From the NCBI GenBank assembly GCA_005778405.1, contig SXOA01000048.1, positions 1 through 40,132 of the forward strand: a stretch of DNA of 40,132 bases, in the 5' to 3' direction. Made by a program: the position numbers and the translations under genes. The notes under the pieces were generated by a model. The model saw only the letters and a program-made list of their open reading frames with translations, was not told the DNA's origin and did not search any database. The DNA is from Planctomycetaceae bacterium. Its GTDB lineage: Bacteria; Planctomycetota; Planctomycetia; Pirellulales; Pirellulaceae. Shown in pieces: positions 1 through 6,403 of the stretch; position 1 is the first letter of the stretch, and each line of letters begins with the position of its first letter.

Positions 1-396
1 GAGTGCCGCGTTTTTTGCACCGGACTGTCCGATGGCGAGGGTGCCGACGGGGATGCCGCCGGGCATTTGAACGATGGAAAGGAGCGAATCGAGACCGCTG
101 AGGGCTTTGCTTTGCACCGGCACACCGAGGACCGGCAGCACCGTTTGCGAGGCGACCATTCCCGGCAGATGGGCGGCTCCGCCGGCTCCCGCGATGATGA
201 CGGCCAGGCCGCGACCTTCGGCTGCCTTGGCGTATTGGCACATCCAGTCCGGAGTGCGATGAGCGGAGACGACGCGGCACTCGTGCGGCACGCCGAACTG
301 TTGCAGCACGTCCGCCGCGACCTGCATGGTTTCCCAGTCGGACTTGCTCCCCATGATGATGCCGACCAGGGGAGCGGTTTGCGATTTATCAGCCAT
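1..396 (-). CDS. purE: N5-carboxyaminoimidazole ribonucleotide mutase (PurE), C-terminus cut by window edge
   Basis: Class I PurE interconverts N5-CAIR and CAIR in de novo purine synthesis and acts in the cytoplasm. The 132 visible residues cover most of a protein that is usually about 160 aa. Visible family motifs are GSKSDW (residues 16-21) for phosphate and substrate binding, SAHRTP with the conserved catalytic His, the Gly-rich [10 protein letters not shown], and [12 protein letters not shown] near the cut end. Translation starts at the ATG at 396, where the family's usual short N-terminal lead begins. The gene lies 50 bases downstream of the BshB1-like deacetylase on the same strand, so the two are probably cotranscribed. 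The reading frame is still open at base 1, so the stop lies outside the window. Confidence 0.95.
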   Translation of the reverse strand, partial: MADKSQTAPLVGIIMGSKSDWETMQVAADVLQQFGVPHECRVVSAHRTPDWMCQYAKAAEGRGLAVIIAGAGGAAHLPGMVASQTVLPVLGVPVQSKALSGLDSLLSIVQMPGGIPVGTLAIGQSGAKNAAL

Positions 397-445
397 GAGT
401 GCCAGTTTAGCACTCGCCCGACGCGCCAGCGAGGGACCGACTTCA

Positions 446-1180
446 CTACGGCAGCACAGTCTTGACTAAATCCTTCACTCCTAGCGGCTTGGTACAGACA
501 AACGTCTCTCCCGCGTGAAAGCCGCTGGCGGAGCCGGCGATGAGAGCCGCGCCGCGGATGCGGTCGAAGACGTGTTCTTTGGCTGGCGGAAACTGGCTGG
601 CGTAGTGGCGGATGGAAGCGATCTTTGTTTCCAAGGTATCGCTGATGTCCACCGTGAAGTGGCTCATGAATCCGCCGAGCGTCTGTGGCTCAAATGCAAG
701 GCGGAAATAGAGCTGGGCGGCGATGTTGTGGACGGGGAGATAATCGAAATGTTCCTCCCATTTCGACAGGCGGGAATAGAAAACGGCGGCGTCGGTAATC
801 AGCATCGCCTGCCAGTGATCCGGCGAAGCCATCGGCGTCTTGTCCCCAAAGCCGATGACGATTTTCGGCCGGTACTTGCGGAACTCCTTGGCCAGGGCCA
901 CGCGCGATTCAAAGGAATCAAACAGCCGGCGGTTGGGCAGGTCCAGAATCACCCGAACCTGCGCGCCAATCGCTTCAGCGGCCGCTTTCGCCTCCGCCTT
1001 CCGCTGTTCGGGACCGCTTGACCCCGGCGTCGGCTCACCGTCGGTCAGGTCAACGATGCCGACCTTGTAGCCTTGCTTGGCGAGTTTCGCGAGAGTGCCG
1101 CCGCAGGCAATTTCGACGTCATCGGGGTGAGCACCTACGGCGATCACGTCGAGTTGAGGATAGTTGTTCGGGTTCGCCAT
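446..1180 (-). CDS. PIG-L / BshB1-family N-acetylglucosaminyl deacetylase
   Basis: This is a zinc-dependent LmbE/PIG-L deacetylase of 244 aa. The N-terminal AHPDD (residues 17-21) supplies two metal ligands and the catalytic Asp, and the His of SPDHWQA (H122) is the third ligand. Overall layout and length match BshB1, which deacetylates GlcNAc-malate in bacillithiol synthesis. No other bacillithiol gene is in view, so the substrate is inferred. A TTG at 1192 would add four residues, but the ATG at 1180 gives the usual N-terminus. No clear Shine-Dalgarno sequence is visible for either. It is divergent from dapA and upstream of purE. Other PIG-L enzymes acting on different GlcNAc conjugates remain possible. 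Confidence 0.85.
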   Translation of the reverse strand: MANPNNYPQLDVIAVGAHPDDVEIACGGTLAKLAKQGYKVGIVDLTDGEPTPGSSGPEQRKAEAKAAAEAIGAQVRVILDLPNRRLFDSFESRVALAKEFRKYRPKIVIGFGDKTPMASPDHWQAMLITDAAVFYSRLSKWEEHFDYLPVHNIAAQLYFRLAFEPQTLGGFMSHFTVDISDTLETKIASIRHYASQFPPAKEHVFDRIRGAALIAGSASGFHAGETFVCTKPLGVKDLVKTVLP

Positions 1181-1205
1181 TGGGGTTTTCAAGGTTTTCG
1201 GCCCG

Positions 1206-1235
1206 TTGTCAGCCTGTGCAGCCGCTTCGTATGAT
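1206..1235 (+). promoter_or_regulatory. Sigma70-type promoter for dapA
   Basis: TTGTCA at 1206-1211 (5 of 6 to the -35 consensus) and TATGAT at 1230-1235 (5 of 6 to the -10) are separated by 18 bases. Transcription would start near 1242, giving a leader of about 36 bases to the ATG at 1279. It sits in the short region divergent from the deacetylase gene. Confidence 0.6.
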
Positions 1236-1278
1236 AACGGATTGCCCCATTTCCTGAATGCCCAAGGTCTGCTCTCCC

Positions 1279-2166
1279 ATGTCCCGTAAAGGTTCCGATT
1301 TCGCTGGTCTCTCCGTGGCGATTGTGACGCCGTTTAAGAATGGGGAGGTCGATTACGCTCGGCTCAAGGAGCAGGTGGATTTTCAGATTGCGTCGGGGAC
1401 GGCCTGCCTAGTGCCAGTGGGGACGACGGGCGAGTCGCCGACGCTGTCGCACGAGGAGCATGAGCGGGTGATTTCCGCCGTGGTGCAGGCCGCTCGCGGG
1501 CGGGTGAAGGTGATGCCCGGCACCGGCAGCAACAGCACCGCCGAAGCCCTGCGGCTGACGAAATGGGCGGCGAAGGAGGGGGCGGATGCCTCGTTGATGG
1601 TAGCCCCCTATTACAACAAGCCGACGCAGGAGGGCTTCTATCAGCATTTCAAGGCGGTGGCGGAGCAGGTGGGGATTCCGATCTGCGTCTACAACATTCC
1701 AGGGCGGACCGGCAGGAACATCGAGCCCGAAACCATCGCCCGGATGGCCGAGCTGCCGAACATCACGATGGTGAAGGAAGCGACCGGCTCGCTCGACCAG
1801 GCCTCGCAGATTCTGGCGACGACGGACCTGACCGTGCTCTCCGGCGACGACAGCCTGACGCTCCCGATTCTCTCCGTCGGGGGCGAAGGGGTGATTTCCG
1901 TGGTGGGGAATGTCGTTCCCAAGGACATGATTGCTTTGGTCAACGCGTTCTTCGCGAAGAAGACCGGAGAGGCCTGTCAGCTTCACTACAAGCTGTTCCA
2001 TCTCTGCCGCGATATGCTCGGCCTCTCCACCAATCCCATCCCCATCAAGGCCGCCATGAAAATGCTCGGCCGAGACACGGGGGATCTTCGCCTGCCGATG
2101 ACGCCGCTGGAACCGGCCCAGGAAGCGAAGCTGCGGCAGACGTTGACGGCGTACGGGCTGCTGTAG
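1279..2166 (+). CDS. dapA: 4-hydroxy-tetrahydrodipicolinate synthase
   Basis: DapA condenses pyruvate with aspartate semialdehyde, the first committed step of lysine and diaminopimelate synthesis. From the ATG at 1279 the protein is 295 aa, the normal family length. An in-frame ATG at 1258 would add seven residues that do not match the family, so the later start is preferred. With a constant offset of five from the E. coli enzyme one can see the Thr pair T49-T50 in VGTTGE, Y112 in YYNKP, Y138 in [11 protein letters not shown]143, and the Schiff-base Lys K166 in MVKEATG. The promoter at 1206-1235 drives it, and an exported esterase follows 50 bases downstream. The complete catalytic set argues for true DapA rather than a sugar-acid lyase of the same fold. 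Confidence 0.93.
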   Translation: MSRKGSDFAGLSVAIVTPFKNGEVDYARLKEQVDFQIASGTACLVPVGTTGESPTLSHEEHERVISAVVQAARGRVKVMPGTGSNSTAEALRLTKWAAKEGADASLMVAPYYNKPTQEGFYQHFKAVAEQVGIPICVYNIPGRTGRNIEPETIARMAELPNITMVKEATGSLDQASQILATTDLTVLSGDDSLTLPILSVGGEGVISVVGNVVPKDMIALVNAFFAKKTGEACQLHYKLFHLCRDMLGLSTNPIPIKAAMKMLGRDTGDLRLPMTPLEPAQEAKLRQTLTAYGLL

Positions 2167-2167
2167 A

Positions 2168-2182
2168 GCAGGCTTTGCCTGC
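2168..2182. repeat. Short perfect hairpin just after dapA
   Basis: GCAGGC, a TTT loop and GCCTGC form a perfect 6-bp stem one base after the dapA stop codon. No T-run follows, so it is not a classical terminator. It is one of several word-like palindromes at gene ends in this window. Confidence 0.45.
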
Positions 2183-2216
2183 CGGCTAGTTCACTCTCTT
2201 CGGAAAGGCAAACCTC

Positions 2217-3098
2217 ATGCGCACCACGCTCGCGCTCCTCGCCCCTTCGCTCTGCCTCCTCTTCGCGCCGCTGGCCTCCGCAACGGCCCAGGAGAAGGAG
2301 CCCAAGGAGCCGGCTGCTGCTTCACCGGCCAAATTGGTCGTGAAGCGGGACGTGGTTTATGGCAAAGTGCAGGGGGCGGGCCTGCTGGCCGATATTGCCT
2401 ATCCGGAAGGAAAAGGGCCGTTTCCCGTCATCCTTTCGGTCCACGGCGGGCGGTGGGTCGGAAGCCACAAAGCGGACCCCGGCGAGGGGGCCATCGACGT
2501 CGAGCAGTGGGCCGGCTTTGGTTTTTATGCCATGTCCATCGACTATCGCCTGGCGGGGGGGACGCCGCCGCCGGCCTGCTATCAGGATCTGCAATGCGCC
2601 ATCCGCTGGGTCCATGCCCACGCGGCCGAATACCCGTTCGACGCCGAGCGGATTTTTCTGATTGGCATGTCCGCGGGTGGGCACCTGGTGTCGCTGGCCG
2701 CCACGCTCGGCGACGGTCCCTTCGCCCGAACCGGCGGTTGGGAAAAGCAGCCCAACGACATTCGCGGCGTTATCAGCCTCTCGGCCCCTTACGAGCTCGA
2801 ACACCTCTCTTGGGGAAACCTCTGGAAACCGTCAGCCGGCGATCCCCTGGAGGCACGGCGGCTGGCGTCCCCCATCCGGCACATCACGGACAAGACCCGG
2901 CCGACTTTGGTTCTGCATTCCGACAACGACGGCTCGGTGCCGGTGCAGCAAGCCAAGGACATGGCCGCGGCGATGGAAAAGGCGAAAGCCCCGCACCGCA
3001 TTTCGATCTACAAAAACCAGGGGCACATGCGAGTCACCCCGGACGTCATCAAAGAGGCGCTGGCATTTATCGAAGAAATCAGCCAGGCCAAGCCGTGA
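2217..3098 (+). CDS. Exported alpha/beta-hydrolase (BD-FAE-like esterase/lipase)
   Basis: A secreted serine esterase of 293 aa. A Sec signal peptide covers roughly residues 1-24, ending near ASATAQ. The mature part has an alpha/beta-hydrolase core: the oxyanion-hole HGG (76-78), nucleophile elbow GMSAGG with S152, acid D236 or D238 in LHSDND, and H270 in QGHM. The order and spacing resemble the BD-FAE and ferulic/acetyl esterase group that planctomycetes use on decorated polysaccharides. The natural substrate cannot be read from sequence. The ATG at 2217 follows a GGAAAGG-like ribosome binding site. The gene is 50 bases behind dapA, with a small hairpin between them, so cotranscription is possible but functionally unlinked. 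Confidence 0.85.
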   Translation: MRTTLALLAPSLCLLFAPLASATAQEKEPKEPAAASPAKLVVKRDVVYGKVQGAGLLADIAYPEGKGPFPVILSVHGGRWVGSHKADPGEGAIDVEQWAGFGFYAMSIDYRLAGGTPPPACYQDLQCAIRWVHAHAAEYPFDAERIFLIGMSAGGHLVSLAATLGDGPFARTGGWEKQPNDIRGVISLSAPYELEHLSWGNLWKPSAGDPLEARRLASPIRHITDKTRPTLVLHSDNDGSVPVQQAKDMAAAMEKAKAPHRISIYKNQGHMRVTPDVIKEALAFIEEISQAKP

Positions 3099-3370
3099 CC
3101 GCCCACTAACGGCGGGGAGGCGAACAGAAAGCGGAGGAATTCATGCCTGCCCCGTTTTGCACTCCTAGGATTCTCCAAGCCCCCCGAAAGAACCGCTCTG
3201 ATTCATGATTCAAGCTCGCTCATTTCACCAGGACCGCATCCGCAAAGTATTTGATGTCAAAGACTTGCGATATTCCACGGCATGAATCAGGCCATTTCTT
3301 GATTTATCCCACCGACGCCCTTCTCGATTCGTTTTTCCCCCTGACTTCCGGCGGAAATACCTTGTAGTGG

Positions 3371-3453
3371 AACCGCGGAGGTCGCTGAGAATCGCCGAGG
3401 AATTCGGTCTGACGGTCCCATCCTCTCCGCGCTCCTCAGCGAACTCCGCGGTT
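3371..3453. repeat. Three-word inverted repeat (word type CGCGGAG)
   Basis: The left arm 3371-3389 and right arm 3435-3453 match as an inverted repeat at 18 of 19 positions. Similarity continues inward to about 29 bases per arm with looser linkers. Each arm is built from three short words: CCGCGGAG, TCGCTGAG and CGCCGAG/CGCGGAG. The same three-word layout with other words recurs at 10134-10228 and 15191-15268. Confidence 0.7.
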
Positions 3454-3529
3454 ACCCACCTTCCTTCTTGGCGTTTTCCACAACCAGATTGAGAAAGAGC
3501 ACTGCCCGCCCGGCACCGCCTCTGTTCGG

Positions 3530-3567
3530 CGCAGGTCTCCTTCGTGAGCGTGTCCGGGAGACCTGCG
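3530..3567. repeat. 11-bp hairpin in the gene-free stretch
   Basis: Arms 3530-3540 and 3557-3567 (CGCAGGTCTCC and its complement) form a perfect 11-bp stem around a 16-base loop. A related smaller palindrome, GGGTC-AGGA-GACCC, follows about 25 bases later. No T-run is present. It lies about 260 bases past the end of the minus-strand gene at 3827, in the direction of its transcription. Confidence 0.6.
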
Positions 3568-3826
3568 GTCGATCATGCGGGCGGGGTCAGGAGACCCTCG
3601 CCCAACATGTCCCCCGCTCCACTTGGGAGCAGGAATCCAACGGGCTGGTCATATTATACCAATGTCCATTTGCATAAACGCACACTTTCCAGAACTATTT
3701 TGAGAATTCTGGACGGCCCTGGTGGCACCGAAAATGCCGCCGGAGACGCGTGCCGTCTTGGAGGGCGCTGACATTGAAGCCAGACGTGTTTCTGCTCCGC
3801 GACTGCTCGCTGACTCAGGCTGCCGC

Positions 3827-4270
3827 TCAGAAGTCGATGGTCCCAACGACGACGACCGAGATCCCGCTCGGCCCTACCTGGCCCAGCAAGATGGCCGAAC
3901 CGCTGGCGTCCTCGAAGCGGCCTTCGCCGCCTATGAACGTGACCGTCGCGGTGATCGCCCCAGTAAAGAAGTTCAAATGGCCGGTGATGTGCTCCCGGAG
4001 TTTATCGCCGTTGGCGGCGGTGAGGGTCACGTAGCCTTCGAGTTGGAGCGCGGTGAGGTCGTTGCCCGAGATCGAGGCAAACCCATCCTCGGTGTAGTTG
4101 CCGAGGTGGGTTGCATTCCCCGCACCGACGACGATGCCGTCGTTGTCTAACAGAGCCGTGCCGCGCAAGCTGTATTTCCGCTCCACCCCCGATGCGCGGG
4201 TGGAGAAAATGACGCTGCCCACAATGGCCAGCAGGACGACGACGGGACGTAGCAAATGGAAAAGGTTCAT
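3827..4270 (-). CDS. Small exported protein of unknown function, beta-rich
   Basis: A predicted secreted protein of 147 aa. The ATG at 4270 is chosen because AGGAG lies six bases upstream and a Sec signal peptide (hydrophobic VVVLLAIVGSVIFS, cleavage near TRASG) follows at once. An upstream in-frame start would run through the leader hairpin. The mature part is rich in Gly, Thr and beta-branched residues and ends in a GRFEDASGSAILLG segment. That pattern resembles the GxFxxASG motif of barrel-like DUF3224 or allene-oxide-cyclase-fold proteins; this is only a resemblance and no function is assigned. It is the last of three consecutive minus-strand genes that share the hairpin leader. Confidence 0.65.
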   Translation of the reverse strand: MNLFHLLRPVVVLLAIVGSVIFSTRASGVERKYSLRGTALLDNDGIVVGAGNATHLGNYTEDGFASISGNDLTALQLEGYVTLTAANGDKLREHITGHLNFFTGAITATVTFIGGEGRFEDASGSAILLGQVGPSGISVVVVGTIDF

Positions 4271-4283
4271 AAGAGTCTCCTGG

Positions 4284-4333
4284 GGTCTGCGATGGTTGGA
4301 AAGCGGCAACTCAGGGCGCGCAGACCGAGCGCC
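4284..4333 (-). promoter_or_regulatory. Leader element, copy A: 8-bp hairpin before the ribosome binding site
   Basis: In the mRNA, GGTCTGCG (4326-4319) pairs with CGCAGACC (4291-4284) around a 27-base loop. The 3' arm ends two bases before AGGAG of the downstream gene. GGCGC (4333-4329) can instead pair with GCGCC (4319-4315), which would bury the first arm of the main stem, so the two stems exclude each other. Copies B and C are at 4816-4865 and 6301-6349. Confidence 0.6.
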
Positions 4334-4404
4334 GAGGCCGCATTGAAGGCAATAAGGACTAGAGTCAAAAATCGACGTTCACCCATTGGGGTCGCGCTGC
4401 CGGT

Positions 4405-4794
4405 TTAGATCCAACGGGGTTTTGGGCCTCTCCACTTGATTGGCTCGAATGGCTCGAGGTAGTCGAACGAGCCATCACCGTCGTTCAGCCAATACTGCAC
4501 GATTTGATCGCCCGACGGCTTCGAGACAACGGCGGTAATGTCCAAGTCTCCATCCCTTTCGTAATCCTGCGCAAGAAGGTTCTGGATCGGTTGGTTCTTT
4601 GGCGTCGTGAGGATATCGGACACGTCGTAGCCGCCGTCCGCCGGATCGAACAGACTGACCGTGATAGTATTGGGGCTGGTGATCGCCGCCAGGTCCAGGT
4701 AGCCGTCGCCGTTGAAGTCGGCTGCTACCATGGTGCTGAGCACGCTGCGGCCCTCGAGCGATTCAACGGTTAGTTTGCGAAAACGCGAATTCAT
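4405..4794 (-). CDS. Short FG-GAP/VCBS-type protein with LEPR-like N-terminus
   Basis: A 129-aa protein starting at the ATG at 4794, behind a GGGAGATG ribosome binding site. Residues 8-21 (TVESLEGRSVLSTM) are a variant of the LEPR-XLL motif found at the N-terminus of planctomycete surface proteins. Two Ca-binding FG-GAP-type segments follow, DFNGDGYLDL and DYERDGDLDI, then a third partial one (NDGDGSF). FG-GAP proteins normally carry many such repeats as a beta-propeller, so this one is too short to close a propeller. It may be a remnant of a larger adhesin or a subunit-sized derivative. The second of three genes with the hairpin leader. Confidence 0.65.
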   Translation of the reverse strand: MNSRFRKLTVESLEGRSVLSTMVAADFNGDGYLDLAAITSPNTITVSLFDPADGGYDVSDILTTPKNQPIQNLLAQDYERDGDLDITAVVSKPSGDQIVQYWLNDGDGSFDYLEPFEPIKWRGPKPRWI

Positions 4795-4815
4795 GGTTCA
4801 TCTCCCTTTTAGGTT

Positions 4816-4865
4816 GGTCTGCGTTACAGTGAAAATGGCAGCCATCGGCGCGCAGACCAAGCGCC
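4816..4865 (-). promoter_or_regulatory. Leader element, copy B
   Basis: GGTCTGCG (4858-4851) pairs with CGCAGACC (4823-4816) around a 27-base loop. The alternative stem is GGCGC (4865-4861) with GCGCC (4851-4847). It lies 21 bases before the ATG at 4794. It is nearly identical to copy C, including the loop and about 50 bases further upstream. Confidence 0.6.
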
Positions 4866-4919
4866 GGGGATGCTCTGGCCGGTAAGGAAACTGCTTCTGG
4901 GGCGTGGCCTCGCAGGCCG
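4816..4919. repeat. About 103-base direct repeat, copy 1
   Basis: Aligns with 6301-6403 at roughly 85-90% by eye with a few single-base gaps. It contains the leader hairpin and the upstream GGCCGGTAAGG hairpin arm. In this copy the upstream hairpin has decayed (about 7 of 11 pairs). Confidence 0.75.
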
Positions 4920-4945
4920 ACCGTGCAATCGCACGTTGTGGCCTA

Positions 4946-6280
4946 TCATTTGCCGATGTCAAACAGAATCGCTCGCCAAATGATTGCGTTTGCGTCCGAT
5001 TCCAGCAGGTAACCGAACGCTTCCAGGCCCTGAGCGTGGAACGCAACCTGACTCACGTAGTCGAGGTGGTCGGTGAAACTGTCCGTGAGATCGACATGTG
5101 AACCCGCGATCATCCGCAAAAGGCCGGGGAACGTGCCGTCGTCGTAGGACGGATCGAGCGGAATGTACTGGTTCTCGCCGACGGCGACTTCCGGCAGCCG
5201 GAAGGAGGTGGTGTCGATGGGCTTCCCGCCCACAAATCGGACCAGAGCATTCCCCTTATCGTCGCGGACAATCTCCGGGTCGTTGGGAGCGCCGAGCCAG
5301 ATGCTCGGTGGCGGCTCAATCCCGTCGCACCAGTTGTCTCCGGCCACAAAGAGCGCCCGGAAGAAGGGGGTCCATTCGGCCGGGTTGGCCGTCTCCGGGT
5401 CCGCCAGACCAAACTCGGCGGCATCTATGTCCCGGATATGCGCGGCCCCTGCGAACTCATAACAACGGTAATTCGATTCCTCATGCCTGGCCTTGTGACC
5501 CTTGAAGACCAATTCGGTCTCCGAATTGAAGTCGATTTCCAGCCCGGCCCCGGGCCGTGGCGGCTTTTCAGCATAAGAGTTTCCGACGCCATTCCCCGTC
5601 GGGTGACTGAAACCGGCGCCGCTTCCCCCCACGAGCGAGAAATTGAACAGGCCTTCGCCCATCGGGAGCCGCAGGAGCCCCCGCAGTCGGCCACCCGAAG
5701 CGGAATAGCCGAACCCCGCCCGCCGGTTGATCGGACCAAGCAGCTTTTGGGCGACCGGATCGGTCCGCAGCGCCTGCAGGTAGTCCACGACGATGTCGAA
5801 CTCGTCGCCGGTGGAGGTAATGAACTCCGACGCCGTGTCGAGCAGATCGTCCGACCACGGCCTGGTGGGGTCTTCCAGTGGCGACTCTGTCCCGATGCCA
5901 GCGGGATCGCACCGGACGGTTGCATAGGAGAGGCCGAGGCCGAGGAGAAACTCGTCGGTCATCGTGTACCGCGCATCGGCTTGCTCCTGCCCGACGGCGG
6001 TGAAGATGGTGCTCCGCACGAGCCAATCGAACAAGAGCAGTCCGCTGCCATCGCTGGGTTGCCGCGGGGCGATGATCTGACAAGGCACGCGGTAAGGCCG
6101 TTTTTGGGAGCTGACGCCCTCGAACATAGCCTCATACCGCATGTACTCGACTCCGTTGAACGTGCCGTGCGAAACCTCGACCAGCGTGCTGGCGTCGATG
6201 CTCCCTGCTGAGCGCACCGGTGAGGTCAACGCGACTAAGGCCATGATTACGGCCACTTGAATGAGAGATCGCGAGTTCAT
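4946..6280 (-). CDS. Exported alpha/beta-hydrolase-domain protein (Abhydrolase_10-like)
   Basis: A 444-aa exported protein. Two ATG codons stand in tandem (6283 and 6280); the second sits seven bases after GGAG and is used here. A Sec signal peptide (VAVIMALVALTSPVRSAG) covers about residues 8-25. GFGYSASGGRLRG around residue 190 matches the nucleophile elbow of the 'alpha/beta hydrolase domain' family (normally SQSG), making S193 the likely nucleophile. Conserved-looking segments LLLFDWLVRS, TVRCDPAGIGTES and a C-terminal LDYVSQVAFHAQ also fit that family. Substrate unknown. It lies 113 bases downstream of the kinase gene and carries leader copy C. A longer frame reaching 6397 runs through the leader and is rejected. 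Confidence 0.75.
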   Translation of the reverse strand: MNSRSLIQVAVIMALVALTSPVRSAGSIDASTLVEVSHGTFNGVEYMRYEAMFEGVSSQKRPYRVPCQIIAPRQPSDGSGLLLFDWLVRSTIFTAVGQEQADARYTMTDEFLLGLGLSYATVRCDPAGIGTESPLEDPTRPWSDDLLDTASEFITSTGDEFDIVVDYLQALRTDPVAQKLLGPINRRAGFGYSASGGRLRGLLRLPMGEGLFNFSLVGGSGAGFSHPTGNGVGNSYAEKPPRPGAGLEIDFNSETELVFKGHKARHEESNYRCYEFAGAAHIRDIDAAEFGLADPETANPAEWTPFFRALFVAGDNWCDGIEPPPSIWLGAPNDPEIVRDDKGNALVRFVGGKPIDTTSFRLPEVAVGENQYIPLDPSYDDGTFPGLLRMIAGSHVDLTDSFTDHLDYVSQVAFHAQGLEAFGYLLESDANAIIWRAILFDIGK

Positions 6281-6300
6281 CATCCATCTCCTTTCGAGAT

Positions 6301-6349
6301 GGTCTGCGTTACAATGAAATAGCAGCCATCGGCGCGCAGACCAAGCGCC
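6301..6349 (-). promoter_or_regulatory. Leader element, copy C
   Basis: GGTCTGCG (6342-6335) pairs with CGCAGACC (6308-6301) around a 26-base loop. The alternative stem is GGCGC (6349-6345) with GCGCC (6335-6331). It lies 20 bases before the ATG at 6280. Loop sequence is almost the same as copy B. Confidence 0.6.
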
Positions 6350-6403
6350 GGAGCATGCTCTGGCCGGTGAGGAAACTGCTTGCAGGCGTGGCCTCACCGG
6401 CCG
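6301..6403. repeat. About 103-base direct repeat, copy 2
   Basis: Second copy of the repeat at 4816-4919. It includes a perfect 11-bp hairpin, GGCCGGTGAGG (6362-6372) with its complement (6392-6402), around a 19-base loop. The outer arm covers the stop codon of the kinase gene (6394-6396). Confidence 0.75.

Larger units (their letters stand above)
3099..3826. other. Gene-free stretch of about 730 bases with two inverted repeats
   Basis: No open frame here looks like a protein. The 69-75 aa frames lack family features and run through palindromes. The stretch contains the three-word inverted repeat at 3371-3453 and the hairpin at 3530-3567. It separates a plus-strand gene (esterase) from a minus-strand gene, so both genes end into it. 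I see no T-run terminator, tRNA or promoter. Confidence 0.7.
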
